This document shows, one piece after another, positions 25,694-34,701 of a DNA stretch of 64,000 nucleotides. Location: contig NZ_FPJG01000006.1 in assembly GCF_900119165.1 (NCBI RefSeq), positions 3,286,001 to 3,350,000 of the forward strand. Reading direction: 5' to 3'. The position numbers and the translations under genes are program-made. The notes beneath the pieces were generated by a model, which was not told where the DNA came from, ran no database searches, and was given only the letters and a program-made list of their open reading frames with translations. The stretch is from Amycolatopsis australiensis (GTDB lineage: Bacteria > Actinomycetota > Actinomycetes > Mycobacteriales > Pseudonocardiaceae). Numbering within the stretch: the first letter of the stretch is position 1; each line of letters starts with the position of its first letter.

Positions 25694-26605
25694 ATGACGC
25701 ACAACGACGATCCGGCGGCGTCCGGCCGGCTGTCCGTGGCCGTGCTCGGCGCGGGTCTCATCGGCCTCGACCTGGTGGCCAAGGTCATCCGTTCCGAGCA
25801 CCTGGACCTGGGCCTGGTCGCGGGCCGGGACGAAGCCACCGCCGGGCTGCGGCAGGCCGCCCGGCTCGGGGTGCCGGTCGCGGCGGGCGGCGTCCAGTCC
25901 CTCGTGGACGCCGAGCGTCCGTTCGACGTGGTGTTCGACGCCACCAACGCGGCGGCCCACGCCGAGCACGTGGCGAAGCTCGCGCCGTTCGGCACGCTCG
26001 TCGTCGACCTGACGCCCAGCCGCAGCGGGCCGATGATCTTCCCGACCGTCAACCGGGCGGACATCTCGGCGCACCGCGACCTCAGCATGGTCAGCTGCGG
26101 CGGCCAGGCGGCGGTGCCGATCCTGCACGCGATCGCGCAGTCCCACGAGATCGACTACGTCGAGGTCGTGACGACGGCCGCCAGCCTGAGCATCGGCCGC
26201 GGCACGCGCATGAACCTCGACGAGTACGTGGACACCACCCAGGAAGCGGTCCGCACCTTCACCGGGGTCTCGGACGTCAAGGCGATCCTCAACGTCAGCC
26301 CGGCGCGGCCGCCGGCGACCTTCCGGGTCGCCATGTCCTTGCTGGGCAAGGACCTGACGACGGAGTCGGTCCGGCCGGTGGTGACGGCGGCCGCGGCCGA
26401 AGTCCGCTCCTTCGCCCGGGGTTACGAGGTGAAGGCGTGCAGCGCCGACGACGGCAAGGCGTTCATCGCCGTGGAGGTCACCTCGCACGGCGACCGCATT
26501 CCCCGGTACGCGGGGAACCTCGACATCATCAACTCCGCCGCGCTGCTGGTCGCGGAGAGCTACGCGGCGGACCGGCTCCCGATGGCAGGCGTGGTGAACT
26601 CATGA
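25694..26605 (+). CDS. Acylating acetaldehyde dehydrogenase (DmpF/MhpF type)
   Basis: A 303-aa enzyme of the CoA-acylating aldehyde dehydrogenase family (BphJ/DmpF). The NAD-binding start [28 protein letters not shown], the catalytic Cys in [11 protein letters not shown], and [15 protein letters not shown] are all conserved. It interconverts acyl-CoA and aldehyde. The TGA overlaps the ATG of the aldolase gene, matching the fact that DmpG/DmpF form a channelled complex. In catabolism this pair ends meta-cleavage pathways, but no other meta-cleavage genes are present. In this cluster it probably makes acetaldehyde (or propanal) from the CoA ester for aldol addition to pyruvate. Confidence 0.92.
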   Translation: MTHNDDPAASGRLSVAVLGAGLIGLDLVAKVIRSEHLDLGLVAGRDEATAGLRQAARLGVPVAAGGVQSLVDAERPFDVVFDATNAAAHAEHVAKLAPFGTLVVDLTPSRSGPMIFPTVNRADISAHRDLSMVSCGGQAAVPILHAIAQSHEIDYVEVVTTAASLSIGRGTRMNLDEYVDTTQEAVRTFTGVSDVKAILNVSPARPPATFRVAMSLLGKDLTTESVRPVVTAAAAEVRSFARGYEVKACSADDGKAFIAVEVTSHGDRIPRYAGNLDIINSAALLVAESYAADRLPMAGVVNS

Positions 26606-27669
26606 CCGAGGCAACGAGCCCGGACGTCGCGGCGGGCAAGCCGATCCTGATCCACGACCCGAGCCTGCGCGACGGCCACCACGCCGTCCGGCACAGCCTC
26701 GGCGCGGAGCAGCTGCGCGCCTACGCGCTGGCGGCCGACGCCGCGGGCATCCCGGTGGTCGAGGTCGGCCACGGCAACGGCCTGGGCGCATCTTCGCTCC
26801 AGGTCGGCCGCGCCCGGCTCAGCGACGACGAGATGCTGTCGATCACCAGGGAAGCACTGACCACCAGCAAGCTCGGCGTGTTCATGCTGCCCGGCTGGGG
26901 TTCGATCGCCGACCTGGACAACGCCATTTCCCGCGGCGTCGACCTGGTGCGCATCGGCACCCACTGCACGGAGTCGAGCCTGGCCGAACGGCACCTCGGG
27001 TACCTGCGCGAGCGGGATGTCGAGGCGCACGCCGTGCTCCTGATGAGCCACATGGCGAGCGCAGAGCAGCTCGCCGAGCACTGCGCGCGCCTGGCCGGGT
27101 TCGGCGCGACCGGGGTGGGCATCATGGACTCGGCGGGGCACTACCTGCCCGCCGACGTCACCGAGCGCGTCACGGCCATGTGCGCCGCGGTCGACGTGCC
27201 CGTGATGTTCCACGGGCACAACAACCTCGGCATGGCGGTGGCGAACTCGATCGCGGCGGCCGACGCCGGAGCGTCCATTTTGGACGCCTGTGCACGCGGT
27301 TTCGGCGCCGGCGCGGGCAACACCCAGCTCGAGGTCCTCGTGCCGGTGCTCGAACGCGTGGGGTACCGCACCGGCATCGACCTGTACCGGCTGCTGGACG
27401 CGGCCGACGTCGCCGAGCGCGAGCTGATGCCCGCGCCGCCCACCGTCGACTCCCTGTCCATCGTCAGCGGCCTGGCCGGCGTGTTCTCCGGTTTCAAGAC
27501 CCGGGTGCTCGACATCTCCGCCCGCGAAGGCGTCGACCCGCGCGACGTCTTCTTCGAGCTCGGCCGGCGCCAGGCGGTCGCCGGCCAGGAGGACCTCATC
27601 GTGGACGTGGCGCTCGCCCTGCGCGGATCCGCCACGGGCACCGCCGACAGGAGGGCAAGCCGTGTATGA
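26602..27669 (+). CDS. 4-hydroxy-2-oxovalerate aldolase (DmpG/MhpE type)
   Basis: A 355-aa class II pyruvate aldolase of the DmpG/BphI family. [13 protein letters not shown] holds the Arg-Asp pair of the active site (Asp also binds metal), [12 protein letters not shown] follows, and [11 protein letters not shown] carries the metal-binding H-x-H. The C-terminal dehydrogenase-contact region [11 protein letters not shown] is present. The enzyme joins pyruvate with short aldehydes reversibly. It is coupled to the dehydrogenase gene upstream (ATGA) and overlaps the ACP gene downstream by eight bases. Running in the synthetic direction it would supply a 4-hydroxy-2-oxoacid; with the cluster's aminotransferases that becomes a gamma-hydroxy amino acid (inference). 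Confidence 0.92.
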   Translation: MTEATSPDVAAGKPILIHDPSLRDGHHAVRHSLGAEQLRAYALAADAAGIPVVEVGHGNGLGASSLQVGRARLSDDEMLSITREALTTSKLGVFMLPGWGSIADLDNAISRGVDLVRIGTHCTESSLAERHLGYLRERDVEAHAVLLMSHMASAEQLAEHCARLAGFGATGVGIMDSAGHYLPADVTERVTAMCAAVDVPVMFHGHNNLGMAVANSIAAADAGASILDACARGFGAGAGNTQLEVLVPVLERVGYRTGIDLYRLLDAADVAERELMPAPPTVDSLSIVSGLAGVFSGFKTRVLDISAREGVDPRDVFFELGRRQAVAGQEDLIVDVALALRGSATGTADRRASRV

Positions 27670-27931
27670 AGTGCTCAAGCGCATCCTGGTGGATGACCTC
27701 TACCTGCGGACGGAGGACATCACCCCGGCGGCGGGCTGCGCCGAGGTGGGGCTGGACTCCCTGACCGCGGCGGAGCTTTCGGGCGTGCTGAGCGACCGGC
27801 TCGGCATCGAGATCCACGACTACGAGCTGCTGGAGCTGGCCACGGTCGGGGACGTCGCGCGGCTGATGGCCCAACGTCACCCCGCCGCCGGTCCCGCCGG
27901 AGCCGCGGCCCGGCCGACGGTGGTGAACTGA
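27662..27931 (+). CDS. Acyl carrier protein of the LnmK operon
   Basis: An 89-aa carrier protein: [14 protein letters not shown] gives an intact D-S-L phosphopantetheine site, followed by [21 protein letters not shown] and a short Ala/Pro-rich tail. The GTG start overlaps the aldolase stop by eight bases and its own stop shares a base with the next ATG. Position directly before a LnmK-type enzyme mirrors leinamycin LnmL/LnmK, so it is the likely acceptor of the propionyl (or other acyl) group. Confidence 0.87.
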   Translation: MYEVLKRILVDDLYLRTEDITPAAGCAEVGLDSLTAAELSGVLSDRLGIEIHDYELLELATVGDVARLMAQRHPAAGPAGAAARPTVVN

Positions 27932-28896
27932 TGCCGGAGAACAGCACGACGGACGCCGTCCGCATGCCGGACGAAAGCTCCCTGTCCCGGCGGGTCGTGG
28001 TGTCCCCGGGCATGTGCAGCGGCGGGTCGCTCGTCTTCGGCCGTATCGGGGACTGGACGTGGGAGGCGGTGGCCGCGGCCTGCCGCACCAACGTGCACGC
28101 GGCGCGCACGGCGGACGGGCAGCCCGCCTACCTGTCCTTCTACTACTACCGGGTGCGCGGCGGGAAGACCATCCACCCGCACGGCCTGACGTTCGGCGAC
28201 GAGCTCCGGGTGAGCTCGCGGGTGTTCCAGTTCGGCAGCCAGTCGGTGCTCACGCTGCACCGGCTCGCGCCGGCCGACCTCGGGCTGGCCGACACGCCGC
28301 TGGATCCGGCGGAGGTGTACGACGACCCGCACCCGGACTGCATGTACGCCGAGAACTTCAACCGCTGGATCGCGCGCAGCCGACCGGACAGCAACCGCAG
28401 CCTCGCCCGGACCTCGCCCCCCGACTTCGCGTTCGCCGACCTGCCGCGCCTGCCGAACCAGTACTCGCCGCGCACGCTCGTCGGCCGGGCCCGCGAGGCG
28501 GAGGGGTTCTGCGCTCCCGCCCCGCCGGGTTTCGCCGTGGCCGGTCCCGAGCACACCTTCGAGTACACATTGGACGTCACACGGGACATCAACGGCGCGG
28601 GCCTGGTGTACTTCGCCTCCTACTTCTCCATCTTCGACACCGCGCTGCTGCGCCTGTGGCGCTCGTTCGGCCGCACCGACGAGCAGTTCCTGCGCCGCCG
28701 GGTCATCGACCAGAAGGTGGGCTACTTCGGCAACGCCGACCCCGGCGCGGTGTTCACCATCACGGTCCGGAACTGGCGGAACGCGACCCGGCCGGAAACC
28801 GAGATCGCCGACATGGCGCTGCGCGACGCCACCACCGGCCGGCTGCTCGCCGTCACCGCCATCGAGATCGAGGCGGGCAAGGCGCCGTCGGCTTAG
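27931..28896 (+). CDS. LnmK-type bifunctional acyltransferase/decarboxylase
   Basis: A 321-aa double-hotdog protein of the LnmK/Pnap_2097 family. Recognisable are VVVSPGMCSGGSLVFGRIGDWTWE, AYLSFYYYRVRG and FGDELRVSSRVFQFGSQSVLTLHR, with the second hotdog from ~190 (LVYFASYFSIFDTALLRLW). LnmK loads methylmalonyl-CoA and decarboxylates it to propionyl-S-ACP using a tyrosine. Leinamycin couples this to an HMG synthase for beta-branching, but no HMG synthase gene is present here. The acyl-ACP may instead prime one of the KASIII-type enzymes. It is last in the operon and a bidirectional hairpin follows. Confidence 0.85.
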   Translation: MPENSTTDAVRMPDESSLSRRVVVSPGMCSGGSLVFGRIGDWTWEAVAAACRTNVHAARTADGQPAYLSFYYYRVRGGKTIHPHGLTFGDELRVSSRVFQFGSQSVLTLHRLAPADLGLADTPLDPAEVYDDPHPDCMYAENFNRWIARSRPDSNRSLARTSPPDFAFADLPRLPNQYSPRTLVGRAREAEGFCAPAPPGFAVAGPEHTFEYTLDVTRDINGAGLVYFASYFSIFDTALLRLWRSFGRTDEQFLRRRVIDQKVGYFGNADPGAVFTITVRNWRNATRPETEIADMALRDATTGRLLAVTAIEIEAGKAPSA

Positions 28897-28916
28897 GCCG
28901 TCCGGCACACGCGGCA

Positions 28917-28948
28917 ACGGGCCGCCCGGCGATCGCCGGGCGGCCCGT
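28917..28948. terminator. Terminator between LnmK-type and SDR genes
   Basis: Perfect stem ACGGGCCGCCCGGC / GCCGGGCGGCCCGT around GATC, between two convergent operons. Confidence 0.85.
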
Positions 28949-28960
28949 TCGCTTCGGTCA

Positions 28961-29719
28961 CTACCGCAGGTAGGAAGCGCCGTTCAGGTCGAGGATCGTG
29001 CCACTGGCCCACTCGGCCTGCGCGGAGGCCAGGTAGAACACGCCCGCGGCGATCTCGGCCGGCTCGGCGACCCGGCCGAACGGGCTCTGTGCCCGGATCG
29101 CGTCGCCGGACGGCGGCTTGAGGTGCTCGGTGGTCATGTCCGTCGCGACGAACCCGGGGGCCACCGCCGAAACCGAGATCCGGTACGGCGCGAGCGCGAG
29201 CGCCAGCGACTGGGTCAGCGAGTTCAGTCCCGCCTTGCTGGCTCCGTAGGCCGGCACGTCCGGCTCGCCGCGGAAGGCGCCCCGCGACGTGACGTTGACG
29301 ATCCGGCCGCCGCGCTCCTTCAGGTGCCGGACCGCACACCAGGTCACGTTGGCCGCGCCGATCAGGTTGACCCCCAGCGTGGTCCGCCACTGCTCCTGCC
29401 AGACCGCGTAGCCGACCTCGGTGATCGGGTGCGCGGTGAAGACGCCGGCGTTGTTGACGAGGACGTCGAGACCGCCCAGCTGCCCGGCGGCCGAGTCCAC
29501 CGCCGCCGGCAAGGCCTCGCTGTCCAGCAGGTCGGCCTCGACGACGACGTGTCCACCGCCCTCGAGCCCGGCCACGAGGTCGGCGGCCGCGGTGGCCGGC
29601 ACCCGGTCCAAGATCGCCACCCGGTCACCGGCCGCGGCGAACCGCTTCGCGATGGCCCACCCGATGCCCCGGGCCGCCCCGGTCACGAGGACCGCACGTC
29701 CGGTTTCGTTCTCAACCAT
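28961..29719 (-). CDS. SDR family oxidoreductase
   Basis: A 252-aa classical short-chain dehydrogenase: TGAARGIGWAIAKR cofactor loop, ILDR ending the second strand (suggesting NAD(H)), NNAGVF, Ser in VTSRGAF, Tyr-Lys in YGASKAG, and a C-terminal ASGTILDLNGASYLR. The substrate is unknown. Its start overlaps the aminotransferase stop by eight bases, placing it last in the A-subdomain-PCP / aminotransferase operon. It may oxidise or reduce a carrier-bound beta-hydroxy or keto group. Confidence 0.88.
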   Translation of the reverse strand: MVENETGRAVLVTGAARGIGWAIAKRFAAAGDRVAILDRVPATAAADLVAGLEGGGHVVVEADLLDSEALPAAVDSAAGQLGGLDVLVNNAGVFTAHPITEVGYAVWQEQWRTTLGVNLIGAANVTWCAVRHLKERGGRIVNVTSRGAFRGEPDVPAYGASKAGLNSLTQSLALALAPYRISVSAVAPGFVATDMTTEHLKPPSGDAIRAQSPFGRVAEPAEIAAGVFYLASAQAEWASGTILDLNGASYLR

Positions 29720-30875
29720 GGAGGAAGTCCCCGCTCGCCAGTCGGTCGACAGCTTCGGCCAGTACGTCGTCCGGAACGGAGAAGCAGGCCCGCACGTACG
29801 GACGATCCGGTGGGTTCAGGTAGAACGCCTCGCCGGGGACCGTGCCGACGAGGCCGTTCTCCAGCAGCCGCTCGGCCGCCGCCACCCCGCTGGGCACGCC
29901 CATCCGCGAGCAGTCGACGAACAGGTAGTAGGCGCCTTCCGGTTCGTTGGGCGACAGTCCCGCGGCGGCGAAACCTTCCGCCAGCAGCCGGCGCTTCCGG
30001 TCGTACATCGCGCGGAAGCCGCGGTAGTAGTCGTCGTCGAGGTTCAGCGCCCGCGCGCCGAGCGCCTGCAGCGGTGCCGGCGCGCAGACCACCAGCGAGT
30101 CGGCGGCGATCCGGATCGCGCCGATCAGCCGTTCCGGGCCGCAGGCGTAGCCCAGCCGCCAGCCGGGAACGCTGAACGACTTTCCCAGCGACCCCAGGGT
30201 CACCGTTCGCTCGGCGAGACCGCCGACGGTCGCCGCGGCGAGGTGCGGGTCCGGGCCGAAGTAGATGTCTTCGTAGACCTCGTCGGTGATGACGAGCAGA
30301 TCGTGTTCTTCGGCGACGGCCGAGACGATCTTCAGCTCCGCCGCGGTGAGCCGGCGCCCGGTGGGGTTGTTCGGCGTGCAGACGATCATCGCCCGCGTCC
30401 GCTCGGTGATCGCCGCCCGCAGCGACTCCTCGGCGATCCGGAAGCCCGGCCCGGTGAGCCGGACCGGTTCCGGGCGCAGGTTCAGGACTTGCAGCGAGGA
30501 AAGGTAGTAGCTGTAGAAAGGTTCGAACAGGACGACGCCGTCACCCGGGTCGAGCAGGGCGGTGAGCGTCGCCATGAGCGCGCCGGTGGCACCGACCGTG
30601 GCCAGGACCTGAGTGGTGGGTTCGACGCTGAGCCCGCTGGACCGCTTCAGCTTGCCGGCGACGGCTTCGCGGAAGACGGCGAGGCCTTCGGGCTGGCTGT
30701 AGGAGTGCCCGACGGTTTCGAACTCGCGCGCGCCCTCCGCCAGCAGCGAAGCGGGCGGCGGCACCTGGCTGAGTCCCTGGGCGAGGTTGAGCGCGCCGAG
30801 TTCCTGGCAGCGCACCGTCATGGCGCCGAGGGCGGACTGCTGCAGGCCCCGCATCCGCGTGGCGACCTTGGCCAT
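29712..30875 (-). CDS. Class I/II PLP-dependent aminotransferase
   Basis: A 387-aa fold-type I aminotransferase (AspC/ArAT group). Visible: NLAQGLSQVPPP, GHSYSQPEGLAVFREAV, the VCTPNNPTGR loop, ITDEVYEDIYF, the PLP lysine in LGSLGKSFSVPGWRLGY, and a final VRACFSVPDD with the carboxylate-binding Arg. It likely converts a 2-oxoacid to an amino acid; the 4-hydroxy-2-oxoacid from the DmpG-type aldolase is a plausible substrate (inference). ATG 30875 is two bases after the preceding gene and follows GGAGG. Confidence 0.9.
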   Translation of the reverse strand: MAKVATRMRGLQQSALGAMTVRCQELGALNLAQGLSQVPPPASLLAEGAREFETVGHSYSQPEGLAVFREAVAGKLKRSSGLSVEPTTQVLATVGATGALMATLTALLDPGDGVVLFEPFYSYYLSSLQVLNLRPEPVRLTGPGFRIAEESLRAAITERTRAMIVCTPNNPTGRRLTAAELKIVSAVAEEHDLLVITDEVYEDIYFGPDPHLAAATVGGLAERTVTLGSLGKSFSVPGWRLGYACGPERLIGAIRIAADSLVVCAPAPLQALGARALNLDDDYYRGFRAMYDRKRRLLAEGFAAAGLSPNEPEGAYYLFVDCSRMGVPSGVAAAERLLENGLVGTVPGEAFYLNPPDRPYVRACFSVPDDVLAEAVDRLASGDFLHG

Positions 30876-30877
30876 CG

Positions 30878-31420
30878 TCAGCCTCCGTTGGTGCTCAGCC
30901 GGTCCAGCAGCTCGTCGAGCTCCGCGACGGTGGGCGCGTCGAACAGTTCGTTCATCGAGATCTCCAGGCCGACCTCCGGCCCGACGCGGCTCGCGATCAG
31001 CATGGCGTCGATCGATTCGCCGCCCATGATGAAGAAGTCGTCGTCGACACCGCACCGGGTCCGGGACAGCACTTCGGCGAAGATCGTGCAGAGCGCTTCC
31101 TGGCGCGGGGTTTCCGGCGACCGGTAGGGGAGCAGGCCACGCAGGTCGGGCGCCGGAAGTGCCTGCGGCTGCGGCGTTCCTCCGGCGTCGAGGGGGATCG
31201 AGTCGACGGTGATGATGGCGGCCGGCACCGCGCCGCCCGGCAGCGTCTTGCGGACGTACTTGTGCAGTGCGGCCAGGTCGAGCCCGGGACCGCTGGGCAC
31301 GACGTAGGCCACCAGGACCTCGCCGGCGGGTTCCTGGACATGGGTCAGGACCGCGACGTCCGCGAGTTCCGGGTACGCGGCCAGCACGTCTCGCACGTCC
31401 TGGATCGCAGTAACAGCCAT
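30878..31420 (-). CDS. Orphan adenylation C-subdomain fused to PCP
   Basis: A 180-aa protein in two parts. Residues 5-~90 resemble the small C-terminal subdomain of an adenylation domain (DVRDVLAAYPELADVAVLTH, VAYVVPSG, ALHKYVRKTLPGGAVPA, VDSIPLDAGG). Residues ~100-175 are a PCP with FFIMGGESIDA (Ser136). The large A core is absent and the A10 motif that should read N-G-K is G-G-T, so it cannot adenylate by itself. It may be a carrier loaded in trans that keeps the subdomain as a docking or solubility element. First gene of an operon with an aminotransferase and an SDR, suggesting amino-acid tailoring on this carrier. Confidence 0.85.
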   Translation of the reverse strand: MAVTAIQDVRDVLAAYPELADVAVLTHVQEPAGEVLVAYVVPSGPGLDLAALHKYVRKTLPGGAVPAAIITVDSIPLDAGGTPQPQALPAPDLRGLLPYRSPETPRQEALCTIFAEVLSRTRCGVDDDFFIMGGESIDAMLIASRVGPEVGLEISMNELFDAPTVAELDELLDRLSTNGG

Positions 31421-31496
31421 CAGCCGCTCACCTTCCGTTCGGGCTCCGGGAAGTCTGCCCAGTCCACCTTCGCAGGGGCGGGCGCGCCGGAAACCT

Positions 31497-31511
31497 TCTC
31501 CGTTGCGGAGG
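31497..31511. promoter_or_regulatory. Candidate operator palindrome, copy C
   Basis: TCTCCGTTGCGGAGG: both outer arms of the 10091 palindrome with three central bases missing (CTCCG-TTG-CGGAG). It is placed between divergent operons, 77 bases from one start and about 109 from the other. Confidence 0.4.
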
Positions 31512-31619
31512 TTCGCCGCCCGGCTCGGCAACTCAAGAGATGCCCGCCGCGGACATCGGGCGCGATGCTGCTCCGAGCGGAAATTCGCGATTCGCGACTC
31601 GCGTAATAGGAGCGGCACT

Positions 31620-32987
31620 GTGACCATTCTGCCCGAACTGCCGAAGTTCTCGGCCGTTCAATTGCGAAAGCTCGATCTCCAGCACGTCATCCACCCGCAC
31701 CAGCAGGCCGCGAAGACCGAGCGCTGCGTCATCGTGCGCGGCCGGGGATGCACCGTCTGGGACGCCGAGGGCAACGAGTACCTCGACGCGACCGGCTCGG
31801 CGAACTGGCTGGCGCAGGTGGGACACGGCCGCCGCGAGCTCGTGGCGGCGGCCGCCGAGCAGATGAGCGAGCTCGCCTACTTCACCAGCTGGGACGTCTT
31901 CACGAACGACAAGGCGGTTCAGCTGGCCACCCGGCTGGCGGAGCTCGCGCCGGCCGGTCTCGAGCGGGTGTTCTTCACCTCCGGCGGCTCGGAAAGCGTC
32001 GAGACGGCGGTCAAGGCCGCGCGCCTGTACCACCACCGGCGCGGCGAGCCGGACCGGACGTGGATCATCGGACGGCACTTCGGCTACCACGGCTCCACCT
32101 ACGGCAGCGGCAGCATCACCGGCCTGCCGCCCATGCAGGCGGAGGTCGGACCGGCGCTCCCGCACATCGAGAAGGTCAGCGCCCCCGCGTTGTACCGGGC
32201 TGCCGAGCTGTACGGCGACCAGGACCCGACCGACTTCCTGATCGACGAGCTGGCGCGGACCATCGACCGGCTCGGGCCGCAGAACATCGCCGCCATGATC
32301 GGCGAGCCGGTGATGGGCGGTGGCGGAGGCATCCTCGTCCCACCCGCCGGCTACTGGCCCCGCGTGCGGGAGCTGCTCAGCCGCCACGGCATCCTGCTGA
32401 TCGCCGACGAGGTGGTCACCGCCTACGGCCGCACCGGCGCCTGGTTCGACTCGGCGGAGCGCGGCATGGCCCCGGACATCATCGTCACCGCCAAGGGACT
32501 CACCAGCGGCTACGTGCCGCTCGGCGCGGTGCTGCTGACCGACGCCATCGCCGAGCAGCTGATCAGCCAGCCGTTCTTCCACGGCTTCACCTACTTCGGC
32601 CACCCGGTGGCGTGCGCCGTGGCGCTCAAGAACCTCGAGATCATCGAGGAAGAGGGCCTCAACGAGCGGTCGCTGCGGATCGGCGACTGGTTCCGTGCGG
32701 CCCTCGCGCCGGCGGCGCAGCTGCCGGTGGTCGGGGACATCCGGGTCGCGGGCGCGACGGTCGGCATCGAGCTGGTGACCGACAAGGACACCAAGGCCCC
32801 GCTGATGGCCGGCGCCGCGGCCGTCGAGCTCCGCCACGCGCACGGCGTCATCGTCCGCGACTACGGCCCGACGCTCGTGCTGAGCCCGCCGCTGGTGTTC
32901 GAGCGCGATCACGTCGACCGCACCGCGACGGCCATCATCGAGGTTCTGTCCAGGATGGACAGTGACGGCCGGCTGACGCCGCGATGA
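31620..32987 (+). CDS. Class III PLP-dependent aminotransferase
   Basis: A 455-aa omega-type aminotransferase. GNEYLDATGSANWLAQVGHG, FFTSGGSESVETAVKAAR, IIGRHFGYHGSTYGS, IGEPVMGGGG, LIADEVVTAYGRTG, the PLP lysine in VTAKGLTSGYVPLGAV and HGFTYFGHPVACAVALKN are all present. It transfers amino groups to aldehydes, ketones or oxoacids, often from distal amines. GTG 31620 follows AGGAG. It overlaps the GMC gene by four bases (ATGA). An amine could be installed on an aldehyde or ketone made by that oxidase, or the reverse. Confidence 0.92.
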   Translation: MTILPELPKFSAVQLRKLDLQHVIHPHQQAAKTERCVIVRGRGCTVWDAEGNEYLDATGSANWLAQVGHGRRELVAAAAEQMSELAYFTSWDVFTNDKAVQLATRLAELAPAGLERVFFTSGGSESVETAVKAARLYHHRRGEPDRTWIIGRHFGYHGSTYGSGSITGLPPMQAEVGPALPHIEKVSAPALYRAAELYGDQDPTDFLIDELARTIDRLGPQNIAAMIGEPVMGGGGGILVPPAGYWPRVRELLSRHGILLIADEVVTAYGRTGAWFDSAERGMAPDIIVTAKGLTSGYVPLGAVLLTDAIAEQLISQPFFHGFTYFGHPVACAVALKNLEIIEEEGLNERSLRIGDWFRAALAPAAQLPVVGDIRVAGATVGIELVTDKDTKAPLMAGAAAVELRHAHGVIVRDYGPTLVLSPPLVFERDHVDRTATAIIEVLSRMDSDGRLTPR

Positions 32988-34570
32988 GCGCCGACGCGTC
33001 CTACGACTACGTGGTGGTCGGGGCCGGCTCCGCCGGGTGCGTGCTTGCCGGACGGCTGAGCGAGGACCCCGACGTCCGCGTCTGCCTCATCGAGGCGGGC
33101 CGGGAAGACGGCGCCGACCTCACCCGCATTCCCAGCGGTGCCGCGCTGCTCCAGCAGAGCGAGTACGACTGGGACTACGACACGAGCGAAGAGCCCTCCT
33201 GCGGCGGCCGCCGCATCTACCTTCCCCGCGGCAAGGTGCTCGGCGGCACGAGCGTGCTGAACGGGATGGTCTACGCGCGCGGCAACTCCGCCGACTACGA
33301 CGGCTGGGGCCAGCCCGGCTGGACCTACCGGGACCTCTTGCCGTACTTCAAGCTGGCGGAGGACAACGAGCGCGGGGAAAGCGTCTACCACGGCACCGGC
33401 GGCCCGCTGGGCGTTTCCGACGGCTGGTACCGCAGCCCGGCCACGAGCGCGTTCGTCGCGGCCGCGCTCGAGGCGGGCTTCGCGGCCAACCCGGATTTCA
33501 GCGGCCCGACCCAGGAGGGCTTCGGGTTCTACCAGATCACCGGGCGGGCGGGTGAGCGCTGCAGTGCCGCGACCGCCTACCTGCACCCGGCGATCGACCG
33601 TCCCAACCTGACGGTCCGGACCCGCACGCTCGCCGAGCGCGTGTTCTTCGAGGACGGCCGGGCAGCCGGGGTGTCCGCGCGCGCCGGCGGCGAGCGGGTC
33701 ACGATCCGGGCCACCCGCGAGGTCGTCCTGGCGGCGGGCGGTTACAACTCGCCGCAGCTGCTGATGCTTTCCGGCGTCGGCCCGGCGGATCCGCTGCGGA
33801 CGGCGGGCATCCCGGTCGTGGCCGACCTGCCGATGGTCGGGCAGAACCTGCAGGACCATCCGCAGTGCTGGCTCGTGTTCACCCACTCGCTGCCGGTCAG
33901 CCTGGCCCTCGTCGGCGACCCGCGATCGGTCCGCCAGTACGAAGCGGACCGCACCGGGCCGCTGGCCTCGAACGGCCCGGAGGCGGGCGGGTTCGTGCGA
34001 ACGGGCCTCAGCCCGGACCCGGACGTGCAGTTCCACGCGGTCGCCGCGAGCCTGGCCGAGAACCGCGCCGCCGGCGCGGGCCCGCACGCGTTCTCCATGG
34101 CGCCGTGCATCCTCGCGCCACGGAGCCGGGGCAGCGTGACGCTGGTGTCGGCCGACCCGACCACCAAGCCGATCATCCGGCACAACTACTTCGCCGCCAG
34201 CGCCGACTTGGACGCCATGGTGGCCGGCCTGCGGATCGGGCTGGAGATCGCCAAGCAGGACGCGCTGGCGCCGTACACCGAGACCCCGGCCCAGCTCCCG
34301 GCGTCGGACTCCGATGCCGATCTGCGTGCTTACGCGCGGCGTCATGCGCAGACCTGCTTCCATCCCGGGGGCACCTGCGCGATGGGCGAAGTCGTCGACG
34401 CGGATCTGCGCGTGATCGGCGTCGACGGGCTCCGCGTTGTCGACATGTCGGTGATGCCGACGATCGTCCGCGGCAACCCGAACGCGCCGGTCATCGCGAT
34501 CGCCGAACGGGCGGCCGACCTGATCCGCGGCAAGGCGCAGACGCCGGGAGCGGCGACCGCGTCTCGATGA
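32984..34570 (+). CDS. GMC family FAD-dependent oxidoreductase
   Basis: A 528-aa GMC enzyme (choline dehydrogenase/alcohol oxidase group). The FAD motif [18 protein letters not shown], the first GMC signature [16 protein letters not shown], the second signature [16 protein letters not shown], and the active site [11 protein letters not shown] with His460 and a second catalytic position at Asn498 (RGNPNAPV) are intact. It should oxidise a primary or secondary alcohol to carbonyl. The ATG overlaps the aminotransferase stop. The gene ends CGATGA, where a further in-frame ATG could couple it to the fusion gene downstream. Confidence 0.92.
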   Translation: MSADASYDYVVVGAGSAGCVLAGRLSEDPDVRVCLIEAGREDGADLTRIPSGAALLQQSEYDWDYDTSEEPSCGGRRIYLPRGKVLGGTSVLNGMVYARGNSADYDGWGQPGWTYRDLLPYFKLAEDNERGESVYHGTGGPLGVSDGWYRSPATSAFVAAALEAGFAANPDFSGPTQEGFGFYQITGRAGERCSAATAYLHPAIDRPNLTVRTRTLAERVFFEDGRAAGVSARAGGERVTIRATREVVLAAGGYNSPQLLMLSGVGPADPLRTAGIPVVADLPMVGQNLQDHPQCWLVFTHSLPVSLALVGDPRSVRQYEADRTGPLASNGPEAGGFVRTGLSPDPDVQFHAVAASLAENRAAGAGPHAFSMAPCILAPRSRGSVTLVSADPTTKPIIRHNYFAASADLDAMVAGLRIGLEIAKQDALAPYTETPAQLPASDSDADLRAYARRHAQTCFHPGGTCAMGEVVDADLRVIGVDGLRVVDMSVMPTIVRGNPNAPVIAIAERAADLIRGKAQTPGAATASR

Positions 34571-34701
34571 CGCATCCGGACCGGCAATGCATGAGACGCA
34601 CCGCATTCCGCGCGGAGCGAGGATGGTTGCGGGTCGGACCACGGGCACATCATTCGGACCCGATTCACATCAGCCGGAAATTGCACGGATTTGAGGCGAG
34701 C

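Noticed and set aside
25694..27669. Aromatic meta-cleavage degradation operon
   Set aside because: No dioxygenase, hydrolase or hydratase genes of such a pathway are nearby, and the pair is coupled to carrier-protein genes.
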